Of a DNA stretch of 64,000 nt, positions 20,345-29,200 are shown in pieces. A program made the translations under genes and the position numbers. Below the pieces are notes generated by a model that searched no databases, was not told where the DNA came from, and was given only the letters and a program-made list of their open reading frames with translations. Every line of letters begins with the position of its first letter. Positions within the stretch are counted from its first letter, which is position 1. The DNA lies in assembly GCA_958510825.1 (NCBI GenBank), contig OY294047.1:46297365-46361364 (forward strand), read 5' to 3'. The stretch comes from Brachypterus glaber. Taxonomy: Eukaryota > Arthropoda > Insecta > Coleoptera > Kateretidae.

Positions 20345-22138
20345 ATGAATTTACCTCAAGGAGTAATTTTTCCAATGGCCTCTTTATATGTTGGTGATCT
20401 GGACCCAGAAGTTACAGAGGCGATGCTTTATGAAAAGTTTGCATCTGTTGGCCAGGTTTTATCACTACGAGTCTGCAGAGATACCAGAACTAAACAATCT
20501 CTCGGGTATGGATATGTTAATTTTAATCAACCTTCTGAAGCAGAGAGAGCACTTGATACTATGAACTTTGATATCCTGAAGGGCAAGCCTATTCGCCTAA
20601 TGTGGTGTCAAAGGGATCCTGCTTTAAGAAAATCTGGGGTAGGAAATGTATTTATAAAGAATCTGGATAAGCATATTGACAATAAATCACTGTACGATAC
20701 ATTTTCTGCATTCGGGACAATTTTAAGTTGCAAAGTAGCCATTGACGAGGATAATTATTCCAAGGGATACGGTTTTATACATTTTGAAAGTGAAGAATCA
20801 GCTAATACTGCAATAAATAAAGTAAATGGTATGTTGTTAAACCAAAAAAAGGTCTATGTTGGCAAGTTTATACCAAGTGTAGAGCGTGAAAAGAGTATCG
20901 GTCAAAAAGTAAAGTTATTCACCAACATTTACGTGAAAAACTTTGATAAATACATGACCGAAGAAAAGTTTTACCATATGTTTGTAAAATTTGGTAAGAT
21001 AACGAGCAGCATAATCATGAAACACCTTGACGGTACCCCAAAAGGTTTTGGATTTGTAGCTTATGACGATCCTAAATCTGCAGAGCGAGCCGTAAAGGAA
21101 ATGAACGGTGTAGAAATGGAAGGAGGCGCTAAATTGTATGTGGGCCGCGCCCAGAAGAAAACCGAGAGAATCAACGAGCTCAAAAAGCGCTACGAACAAT
21201 TAAGATTGGAGCGCTACAACCGATTCCAAGGCGTCAATATTTACATCAAAAATTTAGATGACTCTTTCAATGATGAGAAGCTGCTTAAAGAATTTTCTGC
21301 ATTTGGTAACATAACATCAGCAAAGGTAATGACAGACAATGGAAGAAGCAAAGGATTTGGTTTTGTCTGCTACAGTATACCAGAAGAAGCAACAAAAGCT
21401 ATCGCAGAAATGAACAGCAGAATGGTGAGCAGCAAGCCGCTCTATGTGGCTCTAGCTCAAAGGAAAGAAGATCGCCGCGCATTCTTGAGCACCCAGTACA
21501 TTCAAAGGCTCAGACAACAGAGCATCAACTTTCCTACTACCACTCCTCCGTTCCTCATACCGGCAGTGGCTCAGAACGGCCCCAGATTCTTCAACCACAT
21601 CAACCCGATCAATCACATAAGGCAGGCCCCACGTTGGGCGCCACCAACCAACCTGCGCCCCAATGGAACCTACAACATGTCGATTTTATCCAACTCTCCG
21701 TACCGGCCAGCGCAAAGAAACACCGTTCAAATAAACAACGTGCGAAATTCAATGCACGCACGTCCCATCACGGGTCAGCAAACCCCAACTGCGAGACCCA
21801 ACAGCAAGTATACCACGAACTCCACCAACAACGTTCTTAGACCATTAAATATGGGTCTTGGAAATGGAGGCGATAACGTGCCGTTATCTGCGAATTCGCT
21901 GTCCAATGTTGCGCAGCAGGACCCGAAGCAGGCTATCGGGGAGCGACTTTTCCACATTGTCGAGAAATTGCATCCGGACCTTGCAGGAAAAATCACCGGT
22001 ATGCTTTTGGAGATCGATAATACCGAGTTGATTCACATGATCGAAAATCAAGATTCTCTTCGCGCCAAAGTAGATGAGGCCATTGCGGTGTTACAGGCCC
22101 ACAAGGCCAAAACAGGGGTATTAGCTGTGCAAGATTAA
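20345..22138 (+). CDS. pAbp: Polyadenylate-binding protein, cytoplasmic, intronless
   Basis: Binds mRNA poly(A) tails and bridges to translation initiation and deadenylation factors in the cytoplasm (family knowledge). The 597-residue ORF starts MNLPQGVIFPMASLYVGDL, matching the family's N-terminal PMASLYVGDL, which supports the first Met. Four RRMs lie at about residues 11-92, 99-176, 192-270 and 297-373, each with RNP1-type motifs such as GYGYVNF, GYGFIHF, GFGFVAY and GFGFVCY. A Pro/Asn-rich linker follows, then a C-terminal MLLE domain at about 518-590 containing KITGMLLEIDN. There are no introns. RRM3 is noticeably divergent from typical family members, for example NFDKYMTEEKFYHMFVKFG. 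It could be the sole PABP of this insect or a retrogene copy. Confidence 0.95.
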   Translation: MNLPQGVIFPMASLYVGDLDPEVTEAMLYEKFASVGQVLSLRVCRDTRTKQSLGYGYVNFNQPSEAERALDTMNFDILKGKPIRLMWCQRDPALRKSGVGNVFIKNLDKHIDNKSLYDTFSAFGTILSCKVAIDEDNYSKGYGFIHFESEESANTAINKVNGMLLNQKKVYVGKFIPSVEREKSIGQKVKLFTNIYVKNFDKYMTEEKFYHMFVKFGKITSSIIMKHLDGTPKGFGFVAYDDPKSAERAVKEMNGVEMEGGAKLYVGRAQKKTERINELKKRYEQLRLERYNRFQGVNIYIKNLDDSFNDEKLLKEFSAFGNITSAKVMTDNGRSKGFGFVCYSIPEEATKAIAEMNSRMVSSKPLYVALAQRKEDRRAFLSTQYIQRLRQQSINFPTTTPPFLIPAVAQNGPRFFNHINPINHIRQAPRWAPPTNLRPNGTYNMSILSNSPYRPAQRNTVQINNVRNSMHARPITGQQTPTARPNSKYTTNSTNNVLRPLNMGLGNGGDNVPLSANSLSNVAQQDPKQAIGERLFHIVEKLHPDLAGKITGMLLEIDNTELIHMIENQDSLRAKVDEAIAVLQAHKAKTGVLAVQD

Positions 22139-22218
22139 TTTTTATTTATTTATGCTTTGTTGCATTTTTAGAAATAAGAGTTTTAGATTTATTTATACAT
22201 GTCATGTTATGATTTAAA

Positions 22219-22361
22219 GGTTTAGTTTACACCATGGGGGCTATATTTTAATTTCAGGTACTTTTTATCTAACTATCTCTGTTTACAGTGTTTCGTAAAC
22301 AGAGGTAGGTAGATCAAAAGTACCTGAACTTAAAATGTAGTCCCCATGGTGCAAACTAACC
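22219..22361. repeat. Long inverted repeat in the PABP 3' UTR
   Basis: Two arms of roughly 65 bases pair almost completely around a short loop near 22292-22299; the outer ends read TTAGTTTACACCATGGGG and CCCCATGGTGCAAACTAA. If the 3' UTR extends to the AATAAA at 22515, this forms a strong RNA hairpin. It may be a small fold-back MITE. Confidence 0.8.
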
Positions 22362-22514
22362 GAAAGTGTTTTAGTTAAATTTAAAAAAAATGTTAAAAAA
22401 ATATATTTTAGGGCAACGTAATTGTTTTAGTAAATTAGAAAATTACCAAAATATTACCCTTTTTGTTATACCAATTATGTTCCATTATTAAATTATTTAT
22501 CTGTATTTAATGAC

Positions 22515-22520
22515 AATAAA
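22515..22520 (+). terminator. Candidate poly(A) signal of the PABP gene
   Basis: AATAAA about 380 bases after the PABP stop codon, in AT-rich sequence. It is the first clear canonical hexamer past the 3' UTR hairpin. Confidence 0.45.
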
Positions 22521-23139
22521 AAAATACATATTTTCTATAATTTCTTTATCATACGCAAGAAAAAAAAAACAAAAAATAAAAATCGAGTAAAAATTTAAAT
22601 ATAAAAAAATTGACACATTTTCAATTATTTGTTTTTTTTTATCGTACTCAATAAAAAATGTTTAAAAAATATATAAAATATTCTTATTCTTATATTTTGA
22701 AAAAAATTGAAAAAAAAAATCAAAAAATCTAAAATGAAAAAAATAGGTACCTACATGAATACCTACATGTTTATAAAATAAATAAAAAAGGTAAAAAATC
22801 TCGAACAAAAATAGTTATTTACTAGTGGGTAAAGTAAGATATTGCCCATGAGAAAATTAACGAATTAACGAATTAAAAATCCAATAAATAGCTTGGAATT
22901 CATATTTTTATTAAAAATGTTAATGACATTTACAAGAAAATAATTTGACAAGTGACAGTTGAGTGGGTAAAATAAATAATTATCCACTCAATAAAGTAAA
23001 AGCCACGCGGGGGTTATTATTGACTTTATCTATTTAAAATAAAGCTGGTAATTGTCTCATTATCTGTATGCATTGGATAACTTTTTTTTCTTTTTGAGAA
23101 AAGAAAATTATTTATTTTTTTTATTTATGATTATTAGTT
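22521..23139. other. AT-rich spacer after PABP
   Basis: Mostly A/T runs with no ORF that resembles a protein family. No structured element was recognised. Confidence 0.5.
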
Positions 23140-23456
23140 ATTTTCTGAAAAAATGCGGAGTGTCACTTTTCCGCACGAGACCGAGGTTGAACGACGCTAA
23201 ACGAGAAATACAGCGAAAAAGTGCCATAACCCCCCCATTTTGCACGTCCCTGGTTAAAATTACCAAATAAAAATTACATAAAATGATGGCCTTTATCAAT
23301 AGGGCAAGACATATTAAATCAAGAGTCTTTTTTAGGGGCACTCTTAGAAAGGCCGTAGCTCCCTTAGGGCTCGTTTCAGAACCAACCTTTTTTCATATTT
23401 TTGTATGTAGAATCACCTCTAAAATATCTCTACGCGAGTTCTGGAACACCCTGTAT
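23140..23456. repeat. One arm of a fold-back element ending ACACCCTGTA
   Basis: It contains the phrases CCTGGTTAAAAT, GGCCGTAGCTCCCTTAGG and GTAGAATCACCTCTAAAAT and ends with ACACCCTGTA. These recur in complete hairpin elements at 8877-9565, 38932-39655 and 43340-44472. Only one arm is present here. Confidence 0.6.
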
Positions 23457-23522
23457 GTATCACTTTTCGCATGCGATTGCGATTAACTGAACGACGCTTC
23501 ACTTTTACGCACGAAATATCGC

Positions 23523-23635
23523 GTGAAAAGTTGAATTTTACGCACTAGTGTGAAAAAGTAGAATTTTACGCACTAGGGTGAAAAAGTTGAATTTTACGTA
23601 CTAGTGTGAAAAAGTTGAATTTATCGCACGTTTAC
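23523..23635. repeat. Short tandem repeat, about 28-bp unit, four copies
   Basis: Units starting at 23523, 23550, 23578 and 23606 share GTGAAAAAGTTGAATTTTAC followed by GCACTAGT, with few differences. No coding function is seen. Confidence 0.85.
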
Positions 23636-23699
23636 CATAGTGTGGAAAAGTTATTTTTTTCGCACCAGTATGCCTACAGTAGGCAGCCTACTTTCCGCC

Positions 23700-24640
23700 C
23701 CTGTAAAAAAAAATTAAAAAATCTCTTGAAAATAAAAAATACAATATTTTTACAAAAAAAAAATAAAAGAAAAAAATGATTTTGATTTAAAAAAAAAAAA
23801 AGGATTTTGCCGATCGACAAAAAAAAATTAAGAAAATATTTTTTTTTAATTAGGTATTTTTTTAAATGTTTTTCTTTATTATTTTATTTTTATTAATAAT
23901 TTTGGCCGTTTTTCTTTACTTTTTTTTGTGTATTTTTTTGGCATTTGCCAAAAATATCGCCAGTAAATGAAAAAAAAAATATTCCATAAATTTAATGAAA
24001 TGTCTCGCGATGGACTATAGACTTATTACGACTTTATAATGAGGAATACACCAACGTTTTCTATCTCATTTTTTCTTCTTATTATCACGCATATATCCAT
24101 CATTCTTTAGCGCTTAAATACCTACGTACAAATCCAAGGTACTGTAATTGTCTACCATCACGTTGCTTGAGTCATCCCACCAGAATCCCACCCAGTAAGA
24201 AATGAGAAAGTAAATTTTACTGTTATACTACCGTGTTCTTGCATACGCAGCACTAAGCGCTTAATGTCTTTTCTATATATTTAAATGCAACGAAAATATT
24301 TATAGTTTTGTAATGGCCAGTCTTCAAAATTCAGGTAGATTTATTTTTGCGTATATTTAAATTAGTTTTTCTATGTCAGGCCGCCTGACTCTGGCGGAAA
24401 TATATGATTTCTTGTTCGTTAACTGTACTTTTTATTAAAGAATCTAGTTTTACAATTAAGAACCTAGTTTTACAATTATTAATATATAAAATTGAATATT
24501 TATATACACACCAAGCATAGCCTAGCAAAAATTTTTAAATATTGCTGTTTTAGTATTTTTTTTTATTTGCATTACGGAATAATATTCATAGTATTTTTTT
24601 AGAGCCATAAGATTTTGTATATACATAAAAAAAGTTAAAA
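23700..24640. other. AT-rich spacer upstream of the GGT-like gene
   Basis: Long A/T runs. The missing first exon and promoter of the GGT-like gene are probably in or near this stretch, but no start codon with a compatible splice donor could be identified with confidence. Confidence 0.4.
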
Positions 24641-24649
24641 AGTCCAAAT

Positions 24650-25999
24650 TAAAAATGTGAAACGGGTACCTTTTCTAGACGCGTGGAAAAATGAGGGAGT
24701 TTATAAAATAAGATATCAAATTGACTTTTTCTTTTCCTATATTTACATCAGCACTTAGTGCTACTAAGAGTGCCGATGTATTGAAATCTTCGCCTAAAAG
24801 TCAAAATCTTTGACCACGTTTTTTTTCACATTTCTCGACGTTTTAGACCATTCTGAGTCGAAATCAGTAAAAAAAATTTTGCGTCCGTCTGTCTGTCTGT
24901 CTGGGTGTAAACTCTCTAACTCCATTTCTACATGAGATATCGACTTGCGGTTTTTTGCATATTGTTTCTTATCGTATTCCGAAGAGCTGATTAGATTTTG
25001 GGGGTAAACGATTGGTGGTAAGGGGGTAAAAACAGGGTAAAACTCCTATTTTTAGCGTTTTTTGTTTATAATTAAGGCAATTATTATTGTATTTGGTTAA
25101 TTTAGCACTTATATAAATGATAATTTTAAATTGGTCAAAAAATGTTATAAACAACGTTTTCCTAAAACGCATTGTTTTCGATATATTGGGGTTTAAAGCA
25201 GTAAAAGGTTTTTTTAGCATATATCACATATTTATAACCCTATTTCAAAAAATTATATTTTAAATAAAAGCTCTTTTTAAGCCCTATAAAAAATGTTATA
25301 TACAGTTTTTTGCTAGAATATAATGTTTTAAAGATACAGAAATTAAAATCAAACAAAACACCTAGTTTGAAATTTGCAAACTAGATGGCTCTAGTGTACA
25401 ATAGTGCCGATGTTTTGACAGGGTGCTTGCAACGTTTCATCTAGTTTTGGGCTATATCCTTTTGTTTTTTTTTGTAGCTTTTCTGGCCGCACCATTATCA
25501 AAAATCTATTAAAAGAAAAATTAATTAAAATTAATTTACCTATAATTGAAATTTTACTAGCGTCAAAATTTGACGTCTAATTAAAAATGTAAAATATATA
25601 AAAATTTATTAAAATGCCCATATCTCGAAAACTAATAGTCCTACGATAAAAATAATGACATATGTTTTTGTAGGGAATTAAACATTATTTTCATTTATCA
25701 AACATGAATAATAAGTGAGTTATCACTAAAAATTATAGTTTTTGTCCGTTTTGCCCCCTTGACCTACGCTAATGTTAACCATATTTGATGTGACGCAAAC
25801 AGAAAAGGTCCTGAATTTTTTGGTGAAATTTTTGTTCAAAACGGACATTCCGTTCAAAAGTTATAAGGTTTACAGACCGACAGAGACAGACTTTTTTTTA
25901 GCACCCATTTTTTTAACATTTTCTCGACGTTTCACGACATTCTTAAGCAATGCAAAAAAACATTTTCTTGATTTTAATAACGGTACTTCCCACCCGTAA
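24650..25999 (+). mobile_element. Unclassified repeat element, copy 1
   Basis: It starts near GGTACCTTTTCTAGACGCG and the GAGGGAGTTTATAAAATAAG phrase, includes a GTCTGTCTGTCTGTCT run, and ends near a CCCACCCG motif. An inverted, shorter copy lies at 49165-49865. Both copies keep a homologous ORF of about 75 codons starting MLTIF (25772-25999 here). No known transposase or polymerase motif was seen. Confidence 0.65.
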
Positions 26000-26119
26000 A
26001 TAGAAGACAATATAGTCATTTGAATCAGTCTTGAAAACTTAATTTTATGGATTTTTTTTTTAAGAAAAGAACCTTTTTTAAAAAGCTTTAATTTTTCTAA
26101 TATTTATTATTTTGTGCAG

Positions 26120-26286
26120 AATCTAGGGAAGACATTCCTCTGAAGTCCGGAACTAGGTCTTCAGGATGGTGTAACTGCAATGAAGACTGTTTGGGTGGTT
26201 CAAGATTTATTAATTTTTCTTTTGGGACAATAACTGTGATCATTACTATTGCACTTCTGGTTCAGATTTACTATGGAGACTACCAG
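26120..26286 (+). CDS. GGT-like exon with transmembrane anchor
   Basis: A Cys-containing cytosolic stretch (WCNCNEDCLGG) precedes a hydrophobic anchor and ends YYGDYQ in phase 0. The exon opens two bases into a codon, so an upstream coding exon must exist. Confidence 0.75.
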
Positions 26287-29200
26287 GTAATACAATTTAT
26301 TTTTACTTCCCAGAAATATCGATCTTTATTGTCCGAGAAACAATTTTCAGAATGAATACTATAGTATAGTTGCCGCCAGACATATAAGAGATTTTTTTTA
26401 GCAGCGAATTTATTTTAGGGCGTATCTGCAGCAGTCGACCGCAGTTGTTCAATCAAAACACATCGTACGACTACTACGTACTTAATGGAGTAAAATTGCG
26501 CCGCTATCTCACATTAATCTGTTTTTAAAGGAAATATTCTACTATATCTTGGCGTCTACTATACCCATAGGTTTAAAAGAAAATTTATTTTAGGTGATTC
26601 CTCATGGAAGTGTGGCCACAGACAGTTTTGAATGTTCCAACGTGGGCACAACAATTTTAAAACAAAATGGAAATGCTGCAGATGCTGCTATTGCTAGTGC
26701 TTTCTGTTTGGCAGTTACCAATCCACATGTAGTGGGATTAGATGGGTAAATATAACATTTATTGCTAAAATAATCTTACCTATTGTATACACTGTGAGCT
26801 GATTCATAGGGGCCTCAAAAGGTTGAAACCTGTTGAAATTCGTTCTGTCCTAGGTGTAAGACGATGATGATAGGTCCTTAAATTTATCGTTCTTCATTTT
26901 CCACGTTCTACCATTTTCACATCATCCTACTTTATAGGTGATAGTCTAAGGTATACCAAGTCATAAATAAATACATTCAATATATGTACTGTAAATTTAC
27001 AGCCCTTTTTAGCCCTTTAAAGGCCTAAATCCCTACGTTCAGACTTTTTGGACCGTAGTTTAGCAGCCCCAAAGTGCTGTTACTGATTTTTTGTGTTTTA
27101 TATCTAATAAACTCATTTATGTATAATAGAAAACAGATAATAATGAAATAGTAATAACAATTTTTGTAGATTAACAGAATTTTTGGACCGTAGTTTAGCA
27201 GCCCTAAAGTGTTGTTACTAATGTTTTGTGTTTTATGCCTAATAAAATCATTTATGTATAATGGAAAGAAAAAAACTAGATAATAATTAAATAGTAATAA
27301 TTCACAGGGATCAGTACTAGGTTTTTTGTGTTTTATATCTAATAAACTCATGTATGTATAATAGAAAAAAAAACAGATAATATGAAATAGTAATAACAAT
27401 TTTTGTAGATTAACAGACTTTTTGGACCGTAGTTTAGCAGCCCTAAATTGTTGTTACTAAAGTTTTGTGTTTTACACGGAAAGAAATTAGTGGGCTCTGC
27501 GCTATACATTATAAGATATTTGGTAACAGTGGCAAATTATAGTGATTTAAGCTATAGATTATAAGGAACACAATAACTAATAATGTTAAAAATAAATTGG
27601 AAACGATTATATATATTACAGACACGATTATATTTATTACAGGCACTATTATAAATTTACAGAAATTTTATTATATTATAAAAATTATTAGCACGGACAA
27701 TAATTAAATCTATTTAAGCTATAAATGCCATACTATTTGTTATATTTTATTATTCACTAAACAATTAAAGTATTTCATATAAATTTTTACACTGACTGCC
27801 ATAATTGTAAGAAAAAGCCTTGTATTTATATAATAAGCGATTATAATTTGCTTGGTATGTGTGTTATAGCGCTCCTAGCTATAATTTTTTTTCCGTGTAT
27901 GCCTAATAAAATCATTTATGTATAATGGAAAGAAAAAAACTAGATAATAATTAAATAGTAATAATAATTTTTGAAGACTTGTGTAAGGCGTATGATGTTG
28001 TTGATATAGAAATGTTGTTAAAAAAAATAGGAATAATATTTCTATTTATTTTAAATCGAAATTATTGTCAAAAGGAAAGTAATTAATCTAAAGAAAAATG
28101 ATAATTCACGATTGTGGGGTGCCACATGAATCAGTACTAGGTCCACTGTTGTATCCTTTCTTTGTACTTACCTAAACAGTTTAAGGCAGAATATTCAAAA
28201 TGATGTTTATCTAGAAAGCTTTACGTTTTCTTATTAAGAAATAAAAAAATATAAAAAAAACAAGAAAATAAAGGAGCACAAATATTTTAGTTTATTGGCT
28301 ATGATAGTAAAAACAAAATATATTTTACAGGGATGGGCAATTCTTAATATATAACCATAGATCAAGATTGACTCCCAATGTAATTAACTTCAGTGGCGAA
28401 AATAACATGGCCATTGGCTTACCTAGGTTAGCTTTTGGTCTGGCATATATCCATCAGCAGTATGCTAGTTTATCATGGAAGAAACTAGTGGAACCCTCCA
28501 TTAATATAGCTAGGTAAGGACATTAAACAATTTTTTATGTATACATTATTTATATCTGTATGATTTCATTTGCTATTTTTTTTTTTTTTTGAAAAGTGAT
28601 ACCAGATTATTGTTTTAGAGGAGGATTTTTAATATCTAATGTATTGGTTCAGGCTATAAAAGTTAGTCATGTCGAAGACATCTATGGAAGACTGGAACCT
28701 GGTCAAATTTTAAAATTGGAGGTCCTTGCAGATACTCTAGAGAAAATAAGCAAAATTCCCGAAGATGGTAAGACTTTTGGCGTACACTCCGTCGTACTTT
28801 GTAGGTTCACTCGTTCGGTTGTTGTTTTGTCTAGTTTGTGGTAGTGTGTTATGAAGGTTGATTGTTTTGGGCTTTTTAGGCAAAAAAAAAATTAAGAAAC
28901 CCAAACGGATAACCACCAAAACACAAAACCACAAAAAATAACAATAACAACTGATCGAGTGACCCTAATATTTTGCATTTTACCCATCCAAATGGTAATT
29001 AGTAATTACTATGGTCTGTTTTTTCAAGCACATCCAATATTCGAATCTGTTTTGAAAATATTCACTGTGCGATTTTTAATTTACTATCTTGCTTGAAGAA
29101 ACAGACCATAATTACTACGGTAAAATGGAGGATAATATCATATTATTCAAAATACAAATTTTATTTAAATCGATCCATAAAAAATGATTAGGGCAGCTAT

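Noticed and set aside
22139..26119. First exon of the GGT-like gene
   Set aside because: Several ATG and GT sites were considered, but none gave a phase-compatible donor with a believable N-terminus.
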